Below, piece after piece: positions 1 through 9,030 of a stretch of DNA of 64,000 nucleotides. Source of the DNA: Kordia antarctica (GTDB lineage Bacteria; Bacteroidota; Bacteroidia; Flavobacteriales; Flavobacteriaceae); assembly GCF_009901525.1 (NCBI RefSeq), contig NZ_CP019288.1, positions 4,741,501 to 4,805,500 of the forward strand, read 5' to 3'. Under the pieces are notes generated by a model. That model had not been told where the DNA came from, made no database searches, and saw only the letters and a program-made list of their open reading frames with translations. Numbering within the stretch: position 1 is the first letter of the stretch; each line of letters starts with the position of its first letter. A program made the position numbers and the translations under genes.

Positions 1-1
1 A

Positions 2-3000
2 AACCCAAAAGATTTAATTGAAACTTTGACTTCAACATTCAAGCTTTTAAAATTTGAAAATGAAATAGCAATCTCTATACCAACAATATGGTCTTGGGTT
101 TGGGATGATTTTAAAGTGAGTGGCAATAACCCAATAACTATTGGAGATGAAAAAGCAGAAATATATACCTTATTAAAGTCTAAATATACCGATGAGCAAT
201 GGCCTAAAATAATAACGCCTATCCATAATAAATTCCGCACCAAGTTGCGTGATGCATTAGTTGCATATTACATTCATAATAAGTCTTATGATAATGAAAA
301 TGATATTTATGGACACTTTCTATTAGATCCAGAGATGGAAGCTTGTATGAAGACTTCACGAATCAAATTAGCTATTTCAGGAGTACAATTACTAATACAC
401 AAAGCATTGATGGGGCTAGAACCTGAAGTTTGCCCAAATGAGGACAATAAACAAGAATGGAAATGGCGTAAAAATTATCGCGTATGGGAAGCCAATAGAA
501 AAGTATTTCTCTATCCTGAAAATTGGATAGAACCCGAATTACGTTTAGATAAAAGTGAATTCTTCGAAGAGTTGGAAGATCTTTTGTTACAAAATGAAAT
601 TAATGACGAGAATGCCGAAAAAGCAATGCAACGCTATTTAACTAACCTTAATAAAGTAGCTCGTTTAGACATTAGAGGCACGTATTTAGAAGTAGATTAT
701 AATGGCGATCCAGATCCAGGTGCGTTGCACGTAGTTGGCAGAACATTTAGTACTCCCCATGAATATTATTACAGAAAAAGAGATTCCGATAAATATTGGA
801 CAGCTTGGGAAAAATTAGAGATAGATATAGATGGAGACCATATTATACTTGTATTTCATAATAGAAAGCTGCACCTGTACTGGCCTATGTTCATTGAAAA
901 AGAGCATAGAAAAATTAAAATAGGCGAAGATAACGCCCCTTATTTCGAAATAAGAATGTGTTACTCTAAACTAGAATTTGGTAAATGGAGTTCGAAGAGA
1001 ATTTTAGAAGGTCATGTTTTGGCAGGTCATCTTGCGGGTAAAGGATGTTTCAATAACCTTAGATATAAACTAGGTCAAGATGTAGGTTCAAACGAAATCC
1101 ATAACGGCTCTCTTGTATGGGGTAATGATACTTTTTTTGATTATGCGCCAGTAAGTATGAATAAGAATAAATTCTTCTTCTGGGCAGAAAACAGAAAGGA
1201 TTCTGGTGAATTAATAATTCATATCAGAAGAGATTTTGATGATCGTTTTGATGATTATCACGATGGATATACAGAACTCGCCTATGAAGATTCGTTTAAA
1301 ATTAGTGCCTGTGATGATCGCTTAGAAATAATTCCGCCTGTAATAGAGGAAGTCATATTTGATGATTTAACAAATGGCAAACGATTTTTGGCGCGCCCTT
1401 ATAACACATTGCCAGATGGTCAATTAATGATTGAAGGTAAGGATAACGAAGAAGATATGTACCCAGTAGGAGGACTTTATGTGAAAAAGGAAATTACGCA
1501 CAGTCATGGAAGCATTAAAATATTACATAAAACAAATAGCATCTACCATTTAACGTACCCGCATCAATTTAAACACGCAACTTTCGAAATGCCTTTTTTT
1601 CTAAAAGATAATATACACACCTTATTTTTTGAGAAAAGAATTGAACAGAAGTGTGTTAAAATTCCTGTTTTTAGTAACGGAGCAACTACATGGTATACGA
1701 CTGAACAAAGAAATGTGCTTTCAAAATATTATGTACAACCACATGAGCATCCTTATGCTTGTTTAATGTTGGGTGAGTTTAATCAATATGGAATAAAAGG
1801 CTTACTGTCCTCACGCAATCCAAATAACCAACTAAGAAGACAGGCTCAGCATAACAACTATTTTATACATCAATACCTGCCAATTCTACAACAGATAAAT
1901 TACCCTTTCCCTATTGATGAATTTGACTTTAGTTATTTTGGAGCTTACCAAAAATACAATTGGGAAATATTTTTTCATGCCCCATCACTTATTGCAAAGC
2001 AACTTAAAAATAATGGACAATTTGCCGATGCTATTAAATGGTTACAATTTATTTTTGATCCAACCAATAGAGATACTGCCTTAAACGACAAGCGTTTTTG
2101 GATGATAAAACCATTTCTCAAAGATGTAAGTGAGAACTCTATTCAGAATTTAATGCATTTGCTTGGTGCAACTGGATTAAATCCTGAACAAGAGAAAAAA
2201 CGAGAAGCGCTGAAGGCACAGATAAAACGATGGAAGGACAATCCTTTTGAGCCTCATAAAATTGCAGAAATGAGGCACAGAGCCTATATGCTTTGGACAG
2301 TTTGTGAATACATAGATGTGTTAATAGAATGGGGCGATTCATTATTTAGACAGGACAGTATTGAAGCTATTAATGAAGCCACTAATTTATATATTTTGGC
2401 GGGCGAACTATTGGGCAATAGACCAAAGACTTTGAATAAACCTGCCAATGTTATTGTGGACTCTTTTGACACCATTAAAGATGGGCTAGATGATTTCTCA
2501 AATGCAGTACTGAATATTGAGAATGAAATACCTGCATATAGCCCAATAATTTGCTGTAAAGAAACGAATAACGAACGCTACCAATTACCAGATTTACTTT
2601 TTTGCATTCCAGATAATCCAAAACTTCAAGAACTTTGGAATAGAGCAGAAGATAGATTGTTCAAAATTCGTCATTGCATGAATATTGAAGGTCAGATAAG
2701 AGAGTTGCCTTTATTCCAACCGCCAATAGATCCTGCTTTATTAGTTAGAGCAACTGCAATGGGTATTGATATTGGAGAAGTTCTTCAAGAATTGAATGCT
2801 CCAACTCCACATTACAGATATACCTATCTATTACAAAAGGCGAATGAATTTACGGGTGAAGTAAAAGCGCTTGGTGGTGCGTTGTTATCTGCCTTAGAGA
2901 AAAAAGATACTGAAGAACTAAACTTATTAAGACAGCTACACGAACAGAATATTTTAAAAGCAACCCGAAATCTTAAGAAAATGGCTATTGAAGAAGCTAA

Positions 3001-4591
3001 ACTTGGCTTGGCTTCTACACAGCATAGTAAAAAATTGATTGAGATCCGATTGGCTGAATATGAAGGAAAAGATACACTCAGTGATCTAGAAAGTAGATCA
3101 ATGTCAAATACCAAAAAAGCGGAACTGTTTATGTACGCTGAACAAGCACAAGTATTGATTGCCGCTGCATTAACACCAATTCCAAATCAATATATAACTG
3201 CAGGATTACCTCCTTCGGTCACAATAGAACCCCCAACGAGTGGTGCTAAGTTAGAGAAAATTAGCAGTCTAGTTGGCTTGAGTTTTGGAATAGTAGGTTC
3301 GATATACAGAAATATTTCATCAATGCAGTTAACAAAAGCAGGCTATAAGCGCAGACAAGAAGACTGGGATTTTCAAATCACTACTGCTAAAGAAGAATTG
3401 AAACAAGTAGAAAAATCTATTCTATCAGCAGAAATACGTATAGCTATTGCCGAAAAAGATTTTGAAAATCATGAATTACAAATAGAGCAAAGTAAAGAGG
3501 TTTTTGATTTTGTAAAAAACAAATTCACCAACTTAAATCTGTATTCTTGGATGAGTGGTGAATTGATGAAACTACATTATAGAGCATATAAGCTTGCTTA
3601 TGAAATGGCTAAACAAGCACAACGAGCAATGAATAAAGAACTTAGTATTGATTTATCTATCATTGATTTTGGTCATTGGAACAGTTCAAGAAAAGGATTA
3701 TTAGCTGGCGAAAAATTAAGTATGCAACTTAAAGAATTGGATAATGCCTATATCAAAAATGATAAACGTAGGTTTGAGTTGTCTAAGGATATTTCATTGA
3801 AGTTGTTAGATCCAGGAGCTTTGGTTCATCTTATTCAGCACAAATACTGCAAGGTTAAATTAGAAGAAGAGCTATTAAATTTAGTTTTTAAATCAAGGAA
3901 TTTAACAGGCATGCAAATTAAAAGTATTGGAATTTCGATTCCTTGTGTTACTGGATCTCAGATTTCAACCAATGTAAAACTAAGAGTTCAAAACGGTGAA
4001 GAACTAATTACATCTTCTGGTGTTAATGACTTGGGAGTTTTTGAACCGAACTTCAATCAGGCAAGATATATGCCTTTTGAATATTTGGAATTGAAAGAGG
4101 ATCAAGCTGATCCTCCTAAAAAGTTCATTAATTTAGAAGTAATGTTAGAAGGTGATGATGACAAAAATCCACCTGAATACGATATTACTACTATTTCGGA
4201 TGTAGTTTTACATGTAAGATATTATGCTGAAAATAATTCAAAATCAACAGATACAATAGGTGAAGTAAATGTACCTAGTAATCAACAACATTTAGTAATG
4301 TCATGGAAGTATGATTTTCCTTTGGAGTGGCAGAAAATCAATAGTAATATACCAATAATTGACATTAAGAGTTTTGCGGAAAATCCTTTAAACAAAAGCA
4401 AAGTTCCTTATAAGTTAAGGCCTTTATCTTTCAATTTAACTGATAGTTTTAGTTATTTAATTAAAGATACCAATGATAAAATGAATTTAAAATCTGGAAC
4501 ATTTGACACCGATGGTAGCTTATTGGATAAAGACAATAATGCTTTATCTATAGAAAATATTGAAGATATTTGGTTATTTTATGGTATTTAA
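2..4591 (+). CDS. Tc toxin complex A-subunit-like protein, C-terminal part (5' end cut by window)
   Basis: The reading frame is open to the first base. A TTG at 26 is therefore probably not the real start, and about 1,530 residues are visible of a family usually near 2,500. Tc A subunits form a pentameric receptor-binding and injection channel that receives a TcB-TcC cocoon. Residues about 150-175 carry the family block 'ANRKVFLYPENWIEPELR', followed by a neuraminidase-like region. Residues about 950-1,020 ('ALLSALEKKDTEELNLLRQ') and the helical stretch to about 1,180 match the channel region. Residues about 1,300-1,410 ('SIPCVTGSQ', 'SSGVNDLGVFEPNF', 'DITTISDVVLHVRY') match the C-terminal TcB-binding domain. 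No TcB or TcC gene follows, so partners would have to lie to the left or elsewhere. Family assignment is firm; host target and activity are unknown. Confidence 0.9.
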   Translation, partial: NPKDLIETLTSTFKLLKFENEIAISIPTIWSWVWDDFKVSGNNPITIGDEKAEIYTLLKSKYTDEQWPKIITPIHNKFRTKLRDALVAYYIHNKSYDNENDIYGHFLLDPEMEACMKTSRIKLAISGVQLLIHKALMGLEPEVCPNEDNKQEWKWRKNYRVWEANRKVFLYPENWIEPELRLDKSEFFEELEDLLLQNEINDENAEKAMQRYLTNLNKVARLDIRGTYLEVDYNGDPDPGALHVVGRTFSTPHEYYYRKRDSDKYWTAWEKLEIDIDGDHIILVFHNRKLHLYWPMFIEKEHRKIKIGEDNAPYFEIRMCYSKLEFGKWSSKRILEGHVLAGHLAGKGCFNNLRYKLGQDVGSNEIHNGSLVWGNDTFFDYAPVSMNKNKFFFWAENRKDSGELIIHIRRDFDDRFDDYHDGYTELAYEDSFKISACDDRLEIIPPVIEEVIFDDLTNGKRFLARPYNTLPDGQLMIEGKDNEEDMYPVGGLYVKKEITHSHGSIKILHKTNSIYHLTYPHQFKHATFEMPFFLKDNIHTLFFEKRIEQKCVKIPVFSNGATTWYTTEQRNVLSKYYVQPHEHPYACLMLGEFNQYGIKGLLSSRNPNNQLRRQAQHNNYFIHQYLPILQQINYPFPIDEFDFSYFGAYQKYNWEIFFHAPSLIAKQLKNNGQFADAIKWLQFIFDPTNRDTALNDKRFWMIKPFLKDVSENSIQNLMHLLGATGLNPEQEKKREALKAQIKRWKDNPFEPHKIAEMRHRAYMLWTVCEYIDVLIEWGDSLFRQDSIEAINEATNLYILAGELLGNRPKTLNKPANVIVDSFDTIKDGLDDFSNAVLNIENEIPAYSPIICCKETNNERYQLPDLLFCIPDNPKLQELWNRAEDRLFKIRHCMNIEGQIRELPLFQPPIDPALLVRATAMGIDIGEVLQELNAPTPHYRYTYLLQKANEFTGEVKALGGALLSALEKKDTEELNLLRQLHEQNILKATRNLKKMAIEEAKLGLASTQHSKKLIEIRLAEYEGKDTLSDLESRSMSNTKKAELFMYAEQAQVLIAAALTPIPNQYITAGLPPSVTIEPPTSGAKLEKISSLVGLSFGIVGSIYRNISSMQLTKAGYKRRQEDWDFQITTAKEELKQVEKSILSAEIRIAIAEKDFENHELQIEQSKEVFDFVKNKFTNLNLYSWMSGELMKLHYRAYKLAYEMAKQAQRAMNKELSIDLSIIDFGHWNSSRKGLLAGEKLSMQLKELDNAYIKNDKRRFELSKDISLKLLDPGALVHLIQHKYCKVKLEEELLNLVFKSRNLTGMQIKSIGISIPCVTGSQISTNVKLRVQNGEELITSSGVNDLGVFEPNFNQARYMPFEYLELKEDQADPPKKFINLEVMLEGDDDKNPPEYDITTISDVVLHVRYYAENNSKSTDTIGEVNVPSNQQHLVMSWKYDFPLEWQKINSNIPIIDIKSFAENPLNKSKVPYKLRPLSFNLTDSFSYLIKDTNDKMNLKSGTFDTDGSLLDKDNNALSIENIEDIWLFYGI

Positions 4592-4616
4592 TTACCTGCA
4601 AATAAATGCATTGTTT

Positions 4617-4650
4617 AAAACAGAAGGCAAATTTTATTGCCTTCTGTTTT
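4617..4650. terminator. Intrinsic terminator after the Tc A gene
   Basis: A perfect 14-bp stem (AAAACAGAAGGCAA / TTGCCTTCTGTTTT) with a 6-nt loop starts 25 bp after the toxin stop codon. A-tracts and T-tracts on the two sides would allow it to work in both directions. Confidence 0.85.
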
Positions 4651-4656
4651 ATAATA

Positions 4657-4860
4657 TTATTTACTTAGCATCAATAATTGGCTAACCATAACTTCTGCAA
4701 CATAACGTTTGCTGGCTTCTGTATTATCATAACTGCAATTGGTTAGCTTTCCTTCTATCTCAATTTCTTCTCCTTTAAATAGATATTTTTCTACAAGTTA
4801 AGTCGTTTTGTTCCAATTTAAACCTAACGACTCATTTGACTCTTTACCTATATTACACAT
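4657..4860 (-). pseudogene. Decayed single-stranded DNA-binding protein (ssb) fragment
   Basis: The minus strand reads 44 codons ending at TAA 4657-4659. They contain 'EKYLFKGEEIEIEGKL', 'NCSYDN' and 'KRYVAEVMVSQLLML', the usual end of the OB fold in Bacteroidota SSB proteins. An in-frame TAA (4798-4800) separates this from an upstream stretch containing 'LNWNKTT', which sits where SSBs normally have their W-containing strand. No N-terminal strand or acidic C-terminal tail is seen, so this is a remnant. Such ssb genes are common on plasmids, phages and conjugative elements, which fits the mobile setting. The family match rests on eye alignment only. Confidence 0.6.
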
Positions 4861-4895
4861 ATTGAAGTTGCGACTAATATAGAATACTATTATCT

Positions 4896-4926
4896 AAAAA
4901 GCGCAACAAAATTTTGTTGCACTTTT
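4896..4926. terminator. Terminator-like hairpin before repeat copy A
   Basis: The palindrome GCAACAAAATTTTGTTGC (4903-4920) is extended by AAAAAG and CTTTTT arms with a single mismatch. It lies 25 bp left of repeat copy A, the same relative arrangement as at the other copies. Confidence 0.65.
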
Positions 4927-4950
4927 TGCTTAAGAAAAAAAATTCTCTTG

Positions 4951-4998
4951 TGACCGCGAACCTTCAAAGTCCGAGCTTTTTGATGGAGGATTTGAAGG
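4951..4998. repeat. TGACC repeat, copy A (48 bp)
   Basis: The pattern is TGACCnCGAACnTTCAAAG, then TnCGAnCTTTTT, then GGATTTGAAGG. Copies B (15036-15083) and C (18616-18663) align without gaps over 48 bp. All three lie just to the right of different terminator hairpins. The first nine bases (TGACCnCGA) are also shared with copies D and E. Confidence 0.7.
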
Positions 4999-5524
4999 AA
5001 ATAAGTTTGTTTGTGAAAGAATATACTGCATTATTAATCGCTTTCTAAACTATTGATAATACAACAAGATTCAAATAACTACAATCGGTCTTTTGTTGGT
5101 GTTATCAAAGTCATGTGTGAGGGTTCGCAATATTAAAATCTACTTCATAAAATTCTTAAAGAATCCATTTTATATATAACGATGTACGACAACAAATGAG
5201 TCTTGGTGGAAATACGCTTATAGAAATCTTTCATGGAACTACTATTGATTTTTCCAAGTATTATCAAGGTTTTAATGAACATAAAGCATATGGAGGATAA
5301 CAAAATAAGAAAAATACTTGTAAAATGTGGCTGTAAAACAAAATCCTATTTTAAAAGTAATACTGAAAAAACAACATTACTTTTTACTTCAATTTTCAAT
5401 TCTTATAAAATCTTATAACTATTTTATTTTCAGCATGTGTTCCTTAAATGGGATACCTTATTTTAAAATAGTTGTAGAGATAACAGTGCAATATGCAGTA
5501 ATACGTGGTTACAATTAAATCTAA

Positions 5525-6265
5525 TCAATCTAATTTATTCAATAATCTTTGTGCTCGGTTATAATCTTCGGCTTCTTTAGGAATAGTTTTTAGAATTTTT
5601 GCACATTCTTCAAAGTCATTTTGTTTTAGTTTACTTAATGCCCAATACCATTTTGCTTTGTTTTTAAATGCAGAATTGCTTTCAGAAATTTCCAATAAAA
5701 TAGCATTTGCTTTACCATAATGTTCTGTTTCAATTAATGCAATAGCGCTATACATCTGTATTTCTAAATTCTCGGAATTATCTTTTAATATTTGACTGAA
5801 TAATAACTGAGCTTCTTCGAATTTTTTTGAGTTAAAAGCATTTTCTGCTCGAGTTTTTAAGTCATTTTCTGCATCTCTAACTGTGACACTAATCGTCTCA
5901 AAATCGTTATAATCTGAATAGACTGGTGTGCTAAAATGATTGTAGGTAAAAATTCCTAAAAATATAGTTATACTAGCAACCATTGCTAATTGACTTAATC
6001 TGAATATTTTAGATTTTTTCTTTGATGTTTTGATTGAGTTAAAATGCTTGTCGGAAATTGCCTCTAAGTTTGTTTTAAAGTCAGTTATCTGTTGTTTATT
6101 TTCAATGGTATGTTCTAAGTGACTAGATATATCTTTATATAGGTTAAAAGCGTCATTGAATGCTTTGTCTGTTTTAATACGTTCTTTAAAAAGCTGTATT
6201 TCTTTATCGCTTAAATTCCCAGATAGGTACTCTTCAAAATGTATGTAATTTTCTTCTTTCATCAC
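5525..6265 (-). CDS. Anti-sigma-factor-like membrane protein with TPR domain
   Basis: This 246-residue protein begins 1 nt after the sigma gene stop, so the two are almost certainly co-transcribed. Residues 1-90 are a cytosolic acidic helical region resembling Bacteroidota anti-sigma N-termini ('FEEYLSGNLSDKEIQLF'). A basic stretch and one membrane segment follow at about 92-110 ('LAMVASITIFLGIFTY'). The outer part (about 130-246) has TPR-like helix pairs ('AENAFNSKKFEEAQLLFSQIL'). The likely role is to hold the adjacent ECF sigma factor at the membrane and release it on a periplasmic signal. There is no Cys/His zinc motif. Topology and pairing are strong; the signal is unknown. Confidence 0.72.
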   Translation of the reverse strand: MMKEENYIHFEEYLSGNLSDKEIQLFKERIKTDKAFNDAFNLYKDISSHLEHTIENKQQITDFKTNLEAISDKHFNSIKTSKKKSKIFRLSQLAMVASITIFLGIFTYNHFSTPVYSDYNDFETISVTVRDAENDLKTRAENAFNSKKFEEAQLLFSQILKDNSENLEIQMYSAIALIETEHYGKANAILLEISESNSAFKNKAKWYWALSKLKQNDFEECAKILKTIPKEAEDYNRAQRLLNKLD

Positions 6266-6266
6266 G

Positions 6267-6848
6267 TTAGTAGTTAATGTTATTAAACTTTGGTGACTCT
6301 TGTATTAACATTGTTAATTTGCCAATGCATAATGATTTTTTTTTACGTGCATATGCATAGCTAACACCTAGGTGTTCCGAGACTTTTTCCATAGATTTTA
6401 TTTTAAAAGTAGCTTTGAGCAAATCCTTACAAGCGTTGCCTAACTTTTGAAACATCTCATTAAATAACAATTGTCTTTTTTCAAAAACTGAAGTTTCAAA
6501 TGACAGTTTTTGTACATCCTCATCTTTAGATAAAGCGTCTTCATTAATTGTTACCTCTTTAAGATTACTTTTTTTTAATTCGTTTAACCATTTGCGCTTA
6601 CATAGCAAAAAAAAGTAAGCATCAAAAGGGCAAGTTAGTTTCATTTTTTTTTGGCTGGCTTGGTTGTATATAGTTACAAGTGTTTCTTGTATAATGTCTT
6701 GAGCTCTTTCTGCATCACCACTATTCTGCTTTATATAGTTTACTACTTTGGGTACAAACTTATCGTATATAGCTTGTATAATAAACGAATTATTAGAGGC
6801 CAATCCGTCAATATATTTTTGGTCTTCGTGTATTTTTTTTTCACTCAT
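6267..6848 (-). CDS. ECF-type RNA polymerase sigma factor
   Basis: This 193-residue protein has sigma region 2 at about 25-95 ('YDKFVPKVVNYIKQNSGDAERAQDIIQETLVTIYNQA', with the core-binding 'AQDIIQET'). The region 4 helix-turn-helix is at about 130-180 ('NACKDLLKATFKIKSMEKVSEHLGVSYAYARKKKSLCIGKL'). It is transcribed away from the T9SS/lipoprotein/PKD/CHAT genes and leads the anti-sigma gene. In Bacteroidota such sigma/anti-sigma pairs usually control adjacent surface-protein loci. Two downstream promoters share a motif (6894 and 8934) that could be its target. Confidence 0.88.
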   Translation of the reverse strand: MSEKKIHEDQKYIDGLASNNSFIIQAIYDKFVPKVVNYIKQNSGDAERAQDIIQETLVTIYNQASQKKMKLTCPFDAYFFLLCKRKWLNELKKSNLKEVTINEDALSKDEDVQKLSFETSVFEKRQLLFNEMFQKLGNACKDLLKATFKIKSMEKVSEHLGVSYAYARKKKSLCIGKLTMLIQESPKFNNINY

Positions 6849-6893
6849 AACCCTTTGTTTTGAACGAATTTAAAAAAAAACTTACAAAACATA

Positions 6894-6930
6894 GGTAACA
6901 AATCATAAAAGGTTTTGATGTAATGTTAAA
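6894..6930 (+). promoter_or_regulatory. Putative ECF-type promoter of the T9SS protein gene
   Basis: GGTAACA (6894-6900), a 12-nt spacer and TTTTGATGTAATGTT are present. The same elements at identical spacing occur at 8934-8967 before the lipoprotein gene. An AAC-containing -35 element is typical of ECF promoters. The assignment to the sigma factor encoded at 6267-6848 is inference. Confidence 0.45.
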
Positions 6931-6975
6931 TGGACAGAACTGCCATTATTTATTTAATCATTAAATCTATTTATC

Positions 6976-8856
6976 ATGAAAAACTTTATTTTAAAATTTA
7001 GTCTGCTTTTTTTTATAGCCTTTTCTGGATCATCAAAAGCACAAGGGCAATTAACATCTGGCGTACAGACCAGTTCTGTAACTGCTTCTATTAGCCGTTG
7101 GGTAAGTTCTACCTCAGACAAAAACAAGCAATATTACGCATCTGCCTATTGGGTAAGTGGTGTAGCTTGTGGCAACTATTTAAAAGTCTATGACGGAACT
7201 ACATTTGCCGCAACGTCTTCACAAGTACTTATTTCTAGTTATCATGGCTTTACAAGAGTTAGGTTAGATAACAATAATAATGTATATGTACTATATGTAG
7301 ACAGAACGTTTCCTGGAAGCACAGTGTACAGAACGTATTTAAAAAAGTATAATACAGCTGGTGTGCAATTGGGTTCGAGAATTGAAGTTACCAATAATAC
7401 CAATGTTACTGATATAGAGGTTGCTCCAAATGGGGATGTTCTTATTGGTTGTGTAGAAAGTAATAGAGTTAAAGTAAAAGTGTTTAGAAATTTACTTTAT
7501 AAAGGATATTTACCAGTTGGTACAATTTCTAGCATTACTAACACAAGCCCTTTTGCAATACAAATGGACATGAAAGACTCCAAGTTTGTAGTTGGGTATT
7601 CTCACGGAAGCATTACAGGTTCTCAATTATACATTAAGCGTTATAATTATTCGCCTATTTTTATGCCTGTTGGAACGCCTATTAATTTATCGAGTTTATA
7701 CTCTAATTATTCTGAAACTGGAAGCCGTTTTGAACGCAACAATAACCAAATTGCATTAAGAACCAATTGGGATGTATTTTTTAACGTTAATACATCTACA
7801 TCGTACCCATTCACAGACTTAAGAGTTAAATATTTAAACGCTGGTGGAAGTAGTATTTTTCAGTACTCAAGAGGGTTTGTAGATGTAGATATCAATAATC
7901 GTTTATTGATAAGTAAAAATTATGGTTCTGCAGTTTCTGAGAATTCTAAAGTAAAACTATTTGATGCTGGTAACAGTTTAATCCACGAGTTTGCTGTTAG
8001 CAATAAAATTAAAAATCACTTAGAAAGTATTGCAATATATGACTGTGAATTCATAATTACAGGGATAGACAGAAAGTATGGTGCAAACCCTCTATTACAT
8101 ACTTACCAAAGTTATCATCAGGTATTTAACTGTAAAGATTGTAGACCAAATATGGGTGCGACTGCAGTTGCAAAATTCAGGTTTCCTTACCAAGTTAATA
8201 AATATTCTTCAAAATACGGGCCGCAAAACGTCACTGAATTATGTTTAGAAGACAGACTACTTGTTGATGGCTCTTTAAGTAGTTGCGAAAATGGTTATTT
8301 TGTTGGACTTAGTGAGTTTAACTTAACATCTTGGACAGATACTTCAATATTACATTCTGATTGGGTATTGCCTCTAACTCAAGCGCCAAATGATATCAAT
8401 ATTGTAGATTTTTTACCACCAGGCTATCATTTAAAACCAGAAAAAATATACCGATTTAAACTTGCTGTAGGTAACCCTTGGCATTCTGTAGAAATTTTCT
8501 TTGAAGTCAGCTGTTGTAAACGATCTATTATTGATATTCCAAACGATGACGATGTGCATTATCAATACACACTTACCTTTGGAGAAGATAACGTTGAAAA
8601 TAATGGAGAAGATGCAGCTAACTTTGTGGCATATCCTAACCCAGTAAAAGACAGACTTAATTTAGATTTTAGCAATTTTAATACTAAAACACCAAAACGT
8701 ATTAGTATAAAAAATATACAAGGCAAAACGCTTTATTCGGGAGAGGTTACTTCTAAAAATAAAACAATAGATGTTAAAAGCTGGTCAGTTGGTATATATA
8801 TAGCGACTGCAATTATTGATGGTGAGACCTATCAAAATAAAATAATTAAAAATTAA
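6976..8856 (+). CDS. Secreted protein with type IX secretion C-terminal sorting domain
   Basis: This 626-residue protein has a signal peptide at residues 1-22 (ending about 'SGSSKAQG'). The long middle part is rich in beta-strands, with repeated 'YLKxY' and 'VKVK' segments like delivery-repeat/propeller proteins and no recognisable catalytic motif. The last about 75 residues are a type A T9SS sorting domain ('AYPNPVKDRLNLDF', 'SIKNIQGKTLYSGEV', 'WSVGIYIATAIIDGETYQNKIIKN'). The protein should therefore cross the outer membrane by the gliding/T9SS machinery and be attached or released. It is transcribed opposite to the sigma gene and ends at a terminator (8881-8911). Function is not recognised. 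Confidence 0.85.
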   Translation: MKNFILKFSLLFFIAFSGSSKAQGQLTSGVQTSSVTASISRWVSSTSDKNKQYYASAYWVSGVACGNYLKVYDGTTFAATSSQVLISSYHGFTRVRLDNNNNVYVLYVDRTFPGSTVYRTYLKKYNTAGVQLGSRIEVTNNTNVTDIEVAPNGDVLIGCVESNRVKVKVFRNLLYKGYLPVGTISSITNTSPFAIQMDMKDSKFVVGYSHGSITGSQLYIKRYNYSPIFMPVGTPINLSSLYSNYSETGSRFERNNNQIALRTNWDVFFNVNTSTSYPFTDLRVKYLNAGGSSIFQYSRGFVDVDINNRLLISKNYGSAVSENSKVKLFDAGNSLIHEFAVSNKIKNHLESIAIYDCEFIITGIDRKYGANPLLHTYQSYHQVFNCKDCRPNMGATAVAKFRFPYQVNKYSSKYGPQNVTELCLEDRLLVDGSLSSCENGYFVGLSEFNLTSWTDTSILHSDWVLPLTQAPNDINIVDFLPPGYHLKPEKIYRFKLAVGNPWHSVEIFFEVSCCKRSIIDIPNDDDVHYQYTLTFGEDNVENNGEDAANFVAYPNPVKDRLNLDFSNFNTKTPKRISIKNIQGKTLYSGEVTSKNKTIDVKSWSVGIYIATAIIDGETYQNKIIKN

Positions 8857-8880
8857 AAAATCCTAAAGCCCCAATAAACT

Positions 8881-8911
8881 AAGCTGCTTTTTAATTGAAG
8901 CAGCTTTTTTA
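8881..8911 (+). terminator. Intrinsic terminator after the T9SS protein gene
   Basis: Stem AAGCTGCTT / AAGCAGCTT with an 8-nt AT-rich loop, followed by a T-run, 25 bp after the stop codon. Confidence 0.85.
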
Positions 8912-8933
8912 TTTTATTTTTTTAAGAAAACAG

Positions 8934-8971
8934 GGTAACAATTTTATACTGATTTTGATATAAGGTTGTAA
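8934..8971 (+). promoter_or_regulatory. Putative ECF-type promoter of the lipoprotein gene
   Basis: GGTAACA (8934-8940), a 12-nt spacer and TTTTGATATAAGGTT match the element at 6894 with the same spacing. The gene start follows about 60 bp later. Confidence 0.45.
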
Positions 8972-9030
8972 CAGCAAAACAGCTGAAGATTTTAAAAACA
9001 AATATTAAATAATTAAAACATTTAGAAATT

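Larger units (their letters stand above)
4861..5524. other. Gene-poor stretch between ssb remnant and anti-sigma gene
   Basis: It holds a terminator hairpin (4896-4926) and repeat copy A (4951-4998). Between 5196 and 5520 there are only short overlapping open stretches in several frames. One of about 34 codons from ATG 5196 ends at a TAA and looks protein-like, but it is unrecognised. I see no convincing gene and suspect degraded sequence. Confidence 0.5.

Noticed and set aside
5233-5518. Two overlapping small plus-strand frames (61 and 63 codons)
   Set aside because: They have low complexity, overlap in different frames and lack a start signal; probably degraded DNA.
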